A stretch of 64,000 bases of DNA from Pelodera strongyloides (taxonomy: Eukaryota; Nematoda; Chromadorea; Rhabditida; Rhabditidae). The translations under genes and the position numbers were made by a program. The stretch is from NCBI GenBank assembly GCA_036852015.1, contig JAANDG010000735.1:1-64000 (forward strand), given 5' to 3'. Below are positions 33,123 to 45,384 of the stretch, piece by piece (position 1 is the stretch's first letter; each line of letters begins with the position of its first letter). Below the pieces are notes generated by a model. The model ran no database searches. It had not been told where the DNA came from and saw only the letters and a list, made by a program, of their open reading frames with translations.

Positions 33123-35212
33123 TTATTGGTTATTGATTTCTGTCTAGGGTGGGAATGTTCATTCGAAAACATCTGTAATTCAAGCACAAATCACTTGCTA
33201 AAACAACCCCTCTGACGTTGTCGTAGTTCAAAGCTTTGAAAGTGAGTAATACGGAACTTAGCGTCCTTTCTCTCTCTTTTTTTCTGTGTGTTGATCAGTG
33301 CGTAAGGGGCGCACTTCTCGCCTCCCCGCACCGTCTTAATACCCTAATCTCCATGGACGTGGTCCAAGCCTCCAACTTGTCCTAGACTGCCTAGACACCG
33401 TCGTGGACGTGGACAACCAAAAGATTTCCCTTTTCCTCTCCCTTAGTTCCCCCTCTTGTGAAATTCTCAACTTGGGTATTTGACGACGTCATATGAGTTT
33501 TATCATTGTTAATTTGAACCTAGGCGGGATTGGCTGGGTTGCTGTGTAATTAGGGAGTTAACTAAGCTGTGGGTGAATTTGTTCGAGACTTCGAGATGTC
33601 TTCATATATTAATTTACATTTTCATGGTGCACGTAAGCCTTTTGTACGTCTGTAATAGATAACGCTGAGTTGAGGTTGACTTGTTTTTTCCCTTTATTTC
33701 TATGGGTTGCTGAACCCCCTTTGAAGCTTTTTGATTAGGTATCTTTTCCCGACCCATTCCCCGATCGTTGATTGGCGTGCCGCGTACATTATCAGTTCTC
33801 TATTTTCACAGTTCGCAAATCATGTCTATTGTCTATTCGAGGCATTCAATCAGCTGATTGATTGATGCGTAACAACTATCATTGCCACTTTCTTGTTCTG
33901 TCTCTGTCTATCTGCATATCACATGTTTGGTATCGATAATCGGCTAGGCAATAGGCAACATCCGGTTTTTGAAATCAGCTGTTATGACAGGCTATGTATA
34001 TGCTAATTAGGGTTGACGTTGACAATTCGGCACTTTGGCATAGCTTACTGTGATCTATAAGACATTATCAGTATTAATGTTTTACGGTTGAAAAGTGTGC
34101 TTTGGTATTCAATTCAAGGGAACACAGTATGGCTTATTGTTCACTGTTTACAACGTACATTCTGACAATGAAATGTGTACTGACACTTTTAAACAACTTT
34201 CTGTATTCAATTAGATTTATACTACCAATGCTATAGTGACTACTGTAGACGGGTTGCATATTCATGGTTATTTCGAGTGAACCCATTTGCCGCACCATTT
34301 ATTTCGCTTTTGTATGGGGTTAAATAAAAAGGCTGTCCATGATGACGAAGCTGTAACTTGAGACTTTGTCACAGTGAAATCTATACCTTCGGTTTCCTCT
34401 TTTTTCAGCTTCTCCCTGCCACTTTATTCTTATTCGTATGTTTTTTTCTTTCTTCAAACAAGTATGTGCGGACCAACGATTAGATTTTTGAGCTTTTCAA
34501 CTTTTCACAGGTTTTGATGCGCATTATCGAATCTAGGGAGTGTTAGAAATTTTCTCTCGAGGCGTTAGGAGGTTAGCGATAAGTTAGTCCTTGGTGTAGA
34601 GTTCCCGTACGAACACTATGTTTCAAGTTTGTTATACATTCGTACTCAAATTTTTCTTGCGTTTATTTTGTGAATCGAGCCTCTGGTACATTTTCAGCAG
34701 TTTCAGCTATGAACCTTACATTTAGTATGGGTATTGTTGAAAATTGAAATTTCATAGTGAGAACGTGGTTATTGTTTTTCCCAACGAACTCGTTTCAAAT
34801 GTATGAAAATAGGAAATATGCCCGGGAAAGGGCGCGCAATGTTTACTGAGAACCAGTACCAGTAGAGGTTTGAAGTGGTTTCAGTGCTTGTTTTAAGTCT
34901 TATTTAAACCGAACAAACGTATGAATTATTTTGGTTCCTTCTTTATTCTAATGTGTTTTGACTGTTTGTACTATTATTACTTCACCGCATAAGGATCAAA
35001 CAAAGTTGTGTCTTAGTCTTGTGCAGGTCTTGTGCAGGTGAAGGTCTGACCTTGACTTGACCCTGACCATTCGGTGTTATGTGTTATCGTTATTCTCAGC
35101 GTGATGTTTATTTTGCGTGAACTCTTTTCCGTTTCCAAATTTTTCGTGTTATTCTGTCTTTTATTTTCTATGGTTTATCGGGCTTTTTGGCTCGGTCCCG
35201 TTTCTGCTTCTG

Positions 35213-35234
35213 TCTCTTTCTCTCTCTCTCTATG

Positions 35235-35267
<33 letters not shown>

Positions 35268-35290
35268 ACCTCTCTCTACCTCTCTCTCTC
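35213..35290. repeat. (CT)n simple repeat
   Basis: CT tract with CTACCTCTC variants. Confidence 0.9.
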
Positions 35291-35633
35291 TACCTCTCTG
35301 CTACCTCTATTTGCTCAGTAGATCAAGTACTTCTGCGCTCGAAATTGACATTAGTTTTTGAGATCCGTTTTTTTTTACCGACTTCGACACTTCGACTTTG
35401 CTTTAGTCATTATTAATGCGTTCGGCTTTGTAGGACTTTTAGCCTTAGGTTTAAACTTTTTATCAGTAAAGTAACTTAAGTAACTCTCGTCGGAGTCTGG
35501 CCGTACCGTTGTTTTGCTATTGAAAAATGTGAACAATTGGTGTTTACGCGTTTGTAAGGATTTAAGGAACATTCTCGATACATGCGGATACACCTTTCTT
35601 GTCCCTTACTTCCCCCTATTGTCTTTAGCTTAA

Positions 35634-35665
35634 AGCGAATAGCGGCCGGTTTTTGAAACACATCG
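35634..35665. repeat. Family A element, end fragment
   Basis: AGCGAATAGCGGCCGG then TTTTTGAAACACATCGTGG after TTAA (35630-35633), just before a full copy in the same orientation. Confidence 0.65.
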
Positions 35666-35741
35666 TGGTGGACGTGGACAAGGATAACATATGGATCCTT
35701 TACTATAATACTAGCTGCTAGCCTAGCACTAACGTATTTAA

Positions 35742-35915
35742 AGCGAAATACCGGTCGTTTTTTGAAACACATCGTGGACAACTGAATTCTTACGTATTTA
35801 TGCTAATTTGCTCGAATTTAGCTCCATTTTTTGTATTCTAATTTATGTTCATTTGCATAAGCTGCATAAGAGTGCTGGTCTACTCTGTGTTTCAAAAACC
35901 GACCAGTATTTCGCT
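35742..35915. repeat. Family A element, 174 bp
   Basis: AGCGAAATACCGGTCG...CCAGTATTTCGCT with TTAA at 35738-35741 and 35916-35919. Confidence 0.85.
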
Positions 35916-38900
35916 TTAAAGGATCATATCGTTTCACACAGCAACATCTGCATCCCTAATGTTGTATGCCTAGATATTTGTGAGTAATCGTCTACTTACC
36001 TAATTTTGTTACTGTGGAAACACAACTTATTTTGCAGTCTGGAATTAGCGTCGTTTTCTGTTATTTTTCTGGTCTTGTGACTTCCTTTTTCGACTATATT
36101 TATATTCTAGTAGGAGGGATTTGGGCTAAAAATAGTGAATCCTTAATCATTTTTCTGATCTAGTTTTTTTGAGTTTTGCTTGTTTTGATAGCGAAGTTGA
36201 GTCCTAGTTAGAACTTCTATTCTTTTATTTTCGTTTGAACTAAATTCTGTTTTCGTAGCTTTCGTTCTTCTATAGTTAGATGTTGCAATACACCGCGGGT
36301 AGAAAAACATTACAATATGCATAAGTTTTATAATATCTCCACTCTATTGGTTTCACCGTGAACTTTATTTCAGATAATTCGTAGACCACAACTACTCTTA
36401 TTGGTGGTTATAAAGCGAACTTCATATTTTTTATTTTGGCATATGTCTTAGTTCACTTCTCCTCCTCTGTTCTTCTTTTCATAGCTTAAATCTTAGTTCT
36501 TTGCTTTTTTCTATTTTCTCTTTGTTTTTTTGTGTGTGTTGTGTCAGTAGAGGCCCTTGTCTGAGAACCTCTTGTCTGAATGACAAGCGGGCCCGCTAGG
36601 GGGAGGGAGGGCTGGGACTGGGCTGGCCCGACAATAAGTATATTTTTTTAAGTTTCACACCCTAGTTAGCCTTATTATATCTAGCGTCAACAGTTACCTG
36701 TTGTGTAGTAGTACTGTACTTGCTTGCAGTTCTATTACATATCGGTCAGCCTACTTATTCATATGTACAGAAACATATTTTTCTATTGAAAATAATACCT
36801 CCTTCCTTCGTTACCTTTTTGTATTAATTGGTGAGATTGTATTCACATTTGTAGCCCCTAGTTATATTCATATTCATCAAGCAAACACAATCAATGCCCT
36901 TTTTATGTGTAGTAATAAGTAATTGCGTGCGGAAATAATGAAATTATAAATTGTGGCTTTGAGGCTCGCTAGGTGGTTGATTTTCTTTTCTCAATTAGCT
37001 GGTAATTAAGCAACGGCCACATCACATGTTTGAGTATTATGAGAATAATTAGTATAGTATTTTGTTTGTAGTTTGTAGGATTTTTAAATGCGGGAAAAGT
37101 AGTTCTTGTGTGGTTTTAATATGATGACAGTATTACGTGATGTATATTGCTGAAACTCGGGAATCTTATCACAGCGTGAGGGTCTTCTGTGTAGTCCTAT
37201 GTAGTTATTATCCTCGGGATTCATCATTTTGCTTTTGCAAGTATACTTATAATATTGCAAGTATATCCTTTTTTATCGTTTCGCACTTTTGTTTATGGCT
37301 CTTATTGTTAATGTTTCGTGTTAAACGCGTAGCTCAACTAGGTCTGATGTGTGCCATTCATACTAGAGCAGTGTGTTTTGATTTAAACTAGAGCTTTGGC
37401 CGATTATTTATAATGATCAGAAATGAGCAAGAAAGCGGTGGGCTTTTAATTAGCCCGCCCGGATGCCGGCCTCCAAAAACCAGTGGGCTATTTATTAGCT
37501 GATGTTTTCTCTCGCACACGATTTTATGATTATTGCGCCCCCGGATGGAAGTCATTTTTTATAATAAATGACCGCAATTTCCTCCCTACTTAATGGGACC
37601 ATATGGTGTATGACATGACAAGGCTTCTTAGCTTTTTGCTTTTTTTTTTGGATTTTGATAGTCGGAAGACTTTAAACTTAATGGGGTTTTAGGGCTATAT
37701 CTTCATCTTGTATCTCGTGGTAAATTCAGAAATGTTATCTTACAATGTTTTTGGTTATTTAAATTTAGAGAACCAAATGGTCAAAATCCAAATTTCCGGT
37801 GTAGTTGGTAGTCCCTGTTTTATCGGTAAAACACGGTTTAGGATATATAAATTATATGTGCATATTACTGAGAAATAGTATTTGGGGCTAGGCGCAGCCT
37901 AGCCCTTTTTGGTTCTTCTCCGGGGGTTTCCCGGACCTGGGAGCACTCATTATTGGATACTTTGTTTACCAATTCTTAAGAGTAAATATAAGTGGTTATT
38001 GCTCCTTGATAGACCTAATATTCTCTAATTTGTTATTGTTTGTTTTTCAGATTTTCAGACTCAGACTTAAGTTACTGTAGTTTTTGCTAGAATTCACTGC
38101 TTTCAATCATGGAGTGTTCTGTCTTTCATTTTGTGTTTAGCTTTCGTGCTTGCAAATAGTTGCATTAGAAGACGTTTCCTTTTTTGCCTTCGGTGTTTCG
38201 TATTGGGAAATTTATTTAGTTTTTGAGCGTCCTGCCCAAGAGTTTATTAATTTGGCCTCGTCTTTTTTTCTTATTTTCCTCACAAACAACTTGGACGTTG
38301 TTGGGACGATGAACCAATACTCTTCCTTTTCACTCATTTTTAGAAATTTTATTGACGAAGAAAACACTTTTCGTTCGGGGGGTTTTGGGTTTCGAAAACA
38401 TGCGTGCTCCTTGTTGGTCTTAGTTGGGGGTGTTTATGGTTTATGCCTTGTGGCCCAAGCCCAGGTCCCAAGATGTCCCACGTTCTGACTTTCGGACCTA
38501 GAAGCTTACGTTAGTTTTCTCACCGTTCTCTTCAGAATATGTTAATCTTTTATCGTTGGCAATATTTGGAATTCAGAAAAAGCTCAAGTGTCCAAGGCCC
38601 AAGGCACAATTTTTGCACGCGACTCGTAGTATGGAAAACATTCTAAATTCAAGTAGTTAGTAGATAGAGAGAGAGAGAGAGAGAGGAAGTACTACTGTCT
38701 TGATTTTATAAATTTTAGGATTTTAGGTTTTTGGTTGAAGCAAGATTAAAAAACAAAACTAAGCGGGTTATATTTGCTAAATCAACGAAACTTTTTGGTC
38801 CTTCTTTGCACTTGGTCATGTGGCCATCTTTTTTTTCTTTGTGTTAAAATAGACGTGTAATTTGACTCTTTGCCAAACTCAGTCATACATTAATGGGTGT

Positions 38901-39316
38901 CTTATTTCCATTATGTTATGAAGTATGCCCATTACCAGTTTAGTTAGAGAGTATGGTAATTGGTAATAGTTCCCAGTTTCCTTCCCAGCTCCTGCATATT
39001 GGGACAGCCGGGAAGTATTCCAGTGAAAAACAGAGATCGTATGTTAAAAGGGACATGGCGGGAGAGAGTTCCCACTTTCGTTTGTACATTCACCCGCCTG
39101 TCCTTCTCTATATCCCATGAAGAAGTATAAAAACATACTCCTCTTTTACAGCACAATTCCCACCCCAACTAAACTGAACAAGATCTCAAGGAGCTTATTG
39201 TTTTTTATTACTTTTACCTTACGTGTTTTTACTGTACTGAATCCGAAGTTGATTAGTATCAGGTGCATTTTTTGTACCTTAGCATATCATCTATGTTCCT
39301 TGATGTAGAACTTCAG

Positions 39317-39446
39317 AGGCCATATTCACCACTCTATTCCCCATGGGGAATTCCCCGTCTTTTTCTCTGCGTGTCGCACATTAGGATGCTATTTTCTGTC
39401 CTCAGGGACCATTTCCCCGAGGGAATCGGAGTGGTGAATATGGCCT
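39317..39446. repeat. Family D palindromic element, 130 bp
   Basis: AGGCCATATTCACCACT...GTGGTGAATATGGCCT, with CAG at 39314-39316 and 39447-39449. Close in sequence to the 31970 copy, including CCCCATGGGGAATTCCCCGT inside. Confidence 0.85.
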
Positions 39447-40865
39447 CAGGACGTCATCTCTACCTCATCATTCCCTTTTCTACCCCACTTTTTGTGTGTT
39501 TGTTGTTCATAATTTATTCATATGACGAAGGCCCTTGGGCCCTTGGCCCAGTAGTTTTAGTTTAGCATATGTGGTGGTGAACTGTGGGCAATGTCTCCCT
39601 TTTTCTGCTAGCTTATACAACATTTAGAATATATAAGTTAATTGGTTGGTATAGCTCTTAGGTTTTAGTAAGAGTTTTTTAATACTGGTTTGATATTGTT
39701 CTTCTGTTATTTATTGTAGTAAAATAGTGCAATATTTGTATTTTCGTTCAAGCTTTGATTTTAAACCTCCGCTTGACCCTGTGAATTTGACCATATGAAA
39801 TTTGAACGGGTAATTAGTGTGGTGATATGCCACGCACGTGTGTGCTTGTGCTTGTGTCTTTAATCGTAAGCATGCACTGTTCGAAAGCTCATTTTTTCTA
39901 CAACCAACCCTTTAGGAGCACCGAGTTTCTCTCTTTTCTAAATCAATCATTATCGCGCTATTTGGTAGGAAAGGTTCCTATATTTTTTTTTAAGTATCAT
40001 TTCTCCTCGTTCTTCATTCCATGATCTCTTTGTGGTTCATTTTCATCCCTCTTATCTTATTTTTGGTTCAGAGAGGAATTTGGAGAGAGACCAGAATGAA
40101 ATAGTGCGCAATTGTGGAGTATTAGAGAGGAAAATGCTCATGATTTTCTTTCTCTATCTGTCTAACTCTCTTCTAGTTTCTTTATCTCTCACTTCTGCTA
40201 TTCTCCTCTAGCTTCTCTACCTCTCTCTCTCTGTGACCAAGTGTAAAAGACACCTGTTACTGATGGAGGAATTAAAAAAGAAAGAGAAATGACTGGGAAA
40301 AGAGAGGAGGAACAAATGCCTATCGATGTAAAGCTGGGAGAGCTTATTCCATGATTCCTTCTCTCTTTCTTTCTCTTTCTCTCTCTTTACCTTTCATTCT
40401 CTACTCTCTCTCTCTCTCTCTCTTTCTCTCCCCCCATTCTACTGATCTGACATTGATTTGGCAATTGTATTGTATGTACATTAACTTTCTTGATACACTT
40501 GCATTGCAGGAAAGGAATATATATTATTCCCACATTCGAGTTTTTTTTCTCGAGTAACATTGATAAAGAGAGCGTACTGTGTGTTTTTTATTTTTAGCGC
40601 TTACGCTTACACTATATTAGTTTCCCTTTTATTCTCAGGTTTTAGACTGTCGTATACTACTTACTGTTTTTGGAAAGTCTGGGTAAGGGTATTTGAGCGA
40701 GTAACCAACAGGCACTCAATCCCACAATAATAGATCGGCCATTAAACAGTCATATTTGTGTTTGCCAACTCGGTATTTACCGCTATTTTCACCTTTCGTT
40801 CTCTGTACTCTCTAACTGTCTACGTTCTCTACTTGTCTCCTGTTATTTCCATTTTCCTTAATGTG

Positions 40866-41044
40866 TCTGCGTCTGGGGGTTACTGTCCAAAACATAAGTG
40901 CACTCTAGAATTGTATCAATATGTTACCTGGCGTATTTTGGACGAGTACGAAATCCCGGAAACCTACCCAGTACCCAAGGTTTTTAAAATCTTTCGCACT
41001 ATTGGCGGACTGGGAGCTCAAAAGGGAGTGATGATGTATTATTA
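40866..41044 (+). other. Protein-like open frame of unknown origin
   Basis: The frame reads YCPKHKCTLELYQYVTWRIL, then DEYEIPETYPVPKVFKIF, to a TAA 34 bases before a family A element. Amino-acid content is unlike the hydrophobic frames that T-rich DNA produces. No acceptor of quality precedes it and no family is recognised. Could be a terminal exon or the remnant of a mobile element. Confidence 0.35.
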
Positions 41045-41075
41045 AAAAATTGGGTTTTACACTTTTCTGTATTAA

Positions 41076-41232
41076 AGCGAAATACTGGCCGGTATTTGAA
41101 ACACATCGAAATTCTTATGCAGCTTATGCAAACAAACATAAATTAGAATAAAAAATCGAGCTAAATTCGAGCAAATGAGCATAAATACGTCAGAGTCCAC
41201 GGTGCGTTTCAAAAACCGGCCGGTATTTCGCT
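41076..41232. repeat. Family A element, 157 bp
   Basis: AGCGAAATACTGGCCGG...GGCCGGTATTTCGCT with TTAA at 41072-41075 and 41233-41236. Confidence 0.85.
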
Positions 41233-41952
41233 TTAAATACGTTAATGATGTAAAGGATCCATATATTATCCTTGTTCTTTCTTGGCAATCTCACAATGAG
41301 TTGATTACAATTACAGTGATTACTAGTTTCTGTGTCTGTATTGTCTGCTTGTCTGCTTATGTGCTCACAGGGCTCAGACTCACCCGTTGATCTATTTATT
41401 CGTGATATTTGACTGATAGATTACGCTTGTTGAAATAGCTCAAAAGTATGAGTAGTCTTTGTTTGCACTGATTGTGAGCAGCAGAATAATTGTAGGAAAG
41501 TTTAAGCTTTGTTTCATGACTACGAAGTTTGTCTCCTGTTGTTATTGGTTTCTTTTGTAAAGTTGTAGTTGTAATTTTTGTGGTTTTGAGAACGAAACCT
41601 ACTGTAATTATCAGTAGATCACAGTTGCGTGCCTCAGGAAATAGCAATTAAAGGAAAGTTTTTTTCCCCTACCTCTTTGTACATGTAGGTTATATAATTA
41701 AATATGTTGCTATAGTTTTCGTTTGGACATAATTACTGAGCGCGACGGTAATTAGCAGCTGTTGGCTACGTATCTGATGTTGTGGTATCTGTATGTTGTA
41801 GTACCAGTAAGATCATTCCTTGGGACTTACATTTTCTGCTTTATAATTATTGTTGAATTAGTTCGCAACATTTAATTTTATTCTTATTAAATATTGTGGG
41901 ACCAGCGGACCAGCCAGGCCAAAAAAATTCGAGAATGTAGAGGTGGAGAAGG

Positions 41953-42006
41953 GGAGAGAGAGAGAACGCGATAGAGGAGAAAGATAAAGAGAGAGAGAGA
42001 GAGAAA
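41953..42006. repeat. (GA)n tract, opposed by a CT tract at about 42165-42208
   Basis: GA-rich and then CT-rich runs about 160 bases apart; the two could pair as a hairpin. Confidence 0.7.
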
Positions 42007-42995
42007 GACATGTGTCAGCCCCAACCACTGGCATGTCTGTCTGTCTTTCTGTATTTTCTATTTCTTGCTCAATTTCCGGTGATTTTTCTTCCCATTTTCA
42101 CTTTTCACCCCGGGTCACTCTCGTGGTAGCGCATTATCTCTTCTCCCTGTGCCTGTATCTCTCACCCTCTCTCTCGCTCTCTTTCTCTCGATCTCTTGCT
42201 CTCCCTCTCTCTGTATATCATTACTCTGAGAGAGTGTTCATGTGTCCCGTGACTGTCATGTCTGATTCTTTACTGTTCATGAATAACACATTGTTCAACT
42301 CTGCCATCTACTCCCACATAATCCTCTCTGTTTTTGAGAACGGAATCATCATTCCTATTTCTATCCGTGATAGATATCGATTTTATTTTAACTCTCTTTT
42401 AGTGTAAAATCTTTGTGAGATTTTTTGTTCTTAGAAACTTGAGGGCATTTTTTCCGATCACATATTTGTGTTGTTTATTATTGTGCATCGAGCATGGAGC
42501 ATCACAAAATTTTGAATTGGCCAATTGGCTTAGTAGGTATCTTTTCGAATTATGCATTAGCTATTTTGATGTACTATGTAGTTTTCCCTGGGCTGTATAC
42601 TTTACGTAAGCACAGCACAGTAGTGAATTTTGAATTTCTTTGTCGATAACTATTGTTACTGATTCAGTGTTTTAAATGTTTATTAGACTCTTAGAAAGAG
42701 CGCAACGCCATAAGATACGAAGAAAAAAAAGTCTCTGTCTATGTATGCGATTATCTCACTTGTCACGTTATCATTCATTCCACCACGTCATTTGCAATTA
42801 TCGTAATCAATTATACCACCGTATCAGTGTCCATTGTTACAGTTGCTTTTCCGAGAGTTTCTCGGACATTCTTTTCACCCTTTTCATTTTTGCATCATTT
42901 GATAGTCTTCTGGAATGTGAAATTACTAATGCCTTTCCATTTCCAGCTAAGTTTGTAGTTTGTAGTTTTTATTGATGAATTTTATTTTATTTTAA

Positions 42996-43158
42996 AGCGA
43001 AATGCTAGCCCTTTTGGAAAATTTGCATATGATAAGCAAATCCTATGTATCCTATGCTAAGTTTGTACGATTACCGTGGACGATCGTACACAATTAGCAT
43101 AGGATACATAGGATTTGCTTATAATATGCAAATTTTCCAAAGGGGCTAGTATTTCGCT
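42996..43158. repeat. Family B element, 163 bp
   Basis: AGCGAAATGCTAGCCC...GGGGCTAGTATTTCGCT with TTAA at 42992-42995 and 43159-43162. Confidence 0.85.
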
Positions 43159-43232
43159 TTAAGTTAAAGTCTCTGTTCATCCGGCATACTTTCAGTCTTC
43201 ACTAGTATATTTTCAGCTACACCTACTTGAAT

Positions 43233-43291
43233 GTAGTCAACTCTCAAAATTTGCAAATACGACGTATTTGCAAATTCTGAGAGTTGACTAC
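43233..43291. repeat. 59-bp near-perfect palindrome
   Basis: GTAGTCAACTCTCA...TGAGAGTTGACTAC, centred on GACGTATTTGC / GCAAATACG. Arms of about 28 bases with almost no loop. Confidence 0.8.
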
Positions 43292-43989
43292 TTTTCGTAA
43301 ATTTATCCAATACGTATGTAGTTATAATATTCGTTATTTAATAAACGAAGTAGAAAGTGCATCCTTTATTTTTGTTTTCTCGAATTGCAGTTTAAGTTTT
43401 ATGTGGTAAACATGGGGTGTTTTGCGTCATGCGTTCCAAAATCCCGTTCTCGAATGTGTAATTTCTGAAGATTTCTAAATTTTCTCCTTATCATTATCAT
43501 ATTCTCATCCTATCCAATACTTTTATACTTTCGACTTAAAGATTTTATAAGATGACTATTCTATATTTGTTGTATAAGATTGTTGTATACTGTACTTGTA
43601 CTTGAAAATAGTTTGAAAGTGCTAGCTCGAATCACCACAACACGAAAATTTTATGAAGTTGTAAAGTTATTTTCTGTCTCTCGGTGTGATTTTGTTAATT
43701 TTGTTTACGTGACCTTGAGATACCTTGTTTTGGGAAATGTAAGAATAGACGAAGTTAAAGGGTATAGGGTAGTAGGGGTAGAAGAGGGATGATTACAAAC
43801 TACAAACCCATATTTGGATTAGGGTAATTCCTTTGTATGCAATACTGTGTAGTTTTACGCAATACATGATTTACTCGAAATTTCCAGGAATGACATAGCT
43901 TTGAGCCGATATGTGTGTTTGCTGTTTTCGCGTGAAACGAGTGTAAATAAATACGACGGTACGGTATATATACCGTATATCCTGTTTAG

Positions 43990-44007
43990 TTAGGGTTAGG
44001 GTTAGGG
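43990..44007. repeat. Three TTAGGG units
   Basis: TTAGGG three times in tandem. Nematode telomeres are TTAGGC, so this is probably a chance short repeat. Confidence 0.6.
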
Positions 44008-45051
44008 TAAGTGAAGACATACCGTAGTACTCTACCATGCTTACTTAATGCAATATATTCCACTTTTTGTCGTTTGGTGATTCCGTATTCCGCAATTTTC
44101 CTTTTTATGTTTTGGAAATCCAACGCCTCTGCTCTGAGATTTCATTCAATTTCTACGTGGTATTGCTCTCGGTTGTTATTAAATAATAAATTGAGAGACA
44201 GAGAGAGAGAGAGTGATCAGTGATTTAGAGAGCAAGAGAGAGCAGAGAGATAGAGAGAGAAGATAAAGATTCCCTTTTGTATTGGAATTAGTAGTTATAA
44301 TCCCCCTTTTTGTGCTTTTACACATGAGCTTTTGACCGCTTCGTAATCGGAAATCAATTTATTGAGTTGAATATTGATATACGGTAGGTCTTTGTTCTCT
44401 TCATTTGAAATTGGCTGAAAAAATTGACTACTGGAATGGAATATGAACTTGATGTGGAGTGAAATTAGCATATGAGTCACTTGTGAGTATTGTAAGTGGG
44501 CCTAGGGGCCTACCTACCTTTTGGCACTGTTCTTTTTGTTGCTCTAAACCTTCCTTCCATGTTTCACCTGCCAAGGTTACTTAATGTATTTTGATATTAC
44601 ATTACTGAGGTATTGTAACTTACAGGAATGATGTCTTATTTCGAGTTTCAATCATAATTATGAAATCCACCTCTCGACTTATTTATGGGCATGTTTACCG
44701 GTGAGAGAACAGGTGGAAAAGACCTTTCCTCAACGAGCAATTTTGTTTGATTGGAATTGTAATACTGTGCCTATCAAGGTCGTTCTCGGTTCTCGTTCAC
44801 CATAAACATATGACTTGGGTTATTTTTAGTTATGGACTTGCTTATTTATAAACTTCTCTCTGGAGTTGCTCTGGTAAAACTAAATTGAATTTATTTGGAT
44901 TTTTTTGTCTATTGTGTCTCATGAACTGTTTTGTCAACGTTTATCACATCATGTCGTTATTTCTGATTTTTGTTATTGTGTCGTTTTTCTTCCTTCGCTT
45001 GTTCGTTGAAGTAATTGTTAACTGTTATTCACAAACTCGACCCATCTTCAG

Positions 45052-45147
45052 GAGTTTCGCTCTCAAAACCACAAGCTCTTCCCTCGATTCTGGACGAGTA
45101 TGCAGTGGTAGCACAGTTCAACACTCTACTTTGGGATATTCAAATTT
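45052..45147 (+). CDS. Candidate exon upstream of the phosphatase gene
   Basis: After ATCTTCAG one frame reads VSLSKPQALPSILDEYAVVA, then QFNTLLWDIQI, to TGA. A second frame (SFALKTTSSSLDSGRV, then CSGSTVQHSTLGYSNLKQ) stays open longer. Either could be coding. It does not connect in phase to the start at 45385, which has its own upstream stop, so it may be the end of another gene or a 5' UTR exon. Confidence 0.3.
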
Positions 45148-45384
45148 GAAGCAACCGCCTTCACTGGAAAGGATATTTGTCTGTGTCTTGCCCTGTTGTC
45201 ACAGTCGCCGTGCTGGTGTGTCTTCTGTCTGTCTGTCTACTTACTGATACTTACTACTACGTACATCTACTGAATTTGCCCCAGTTCTGATTGTCTGGTC
45301 AACCAAAACCTCGTTTAGCCAGGCGACCCAATCTAAAGAAGTAGGCGCATACCGCGCCTGAGCTCAACTTGACCCGGCCCACCC

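Larger units (their letters stand above)
33123..45051. other. Long T-rich stretch without a secure gene
   Basis: About 12 kb between the small alternatively spliced gene and the phosphatase gene. Composition is intron-like on the plus strand, so part may be 5' intron of the phosphatase gene. It contains CT and GA tracts, family A, B and D elements, a 59-bp palindrome and one protein-like frame near 40.9 kb. No consensus exon chain was found. Confidence 0.5.

Noticed and set aside
43990..44007. TTAGGG triplet as an internal telomere
   Set aside because: Only three units and the wrong telomere type for nematodes (TTAGGC).
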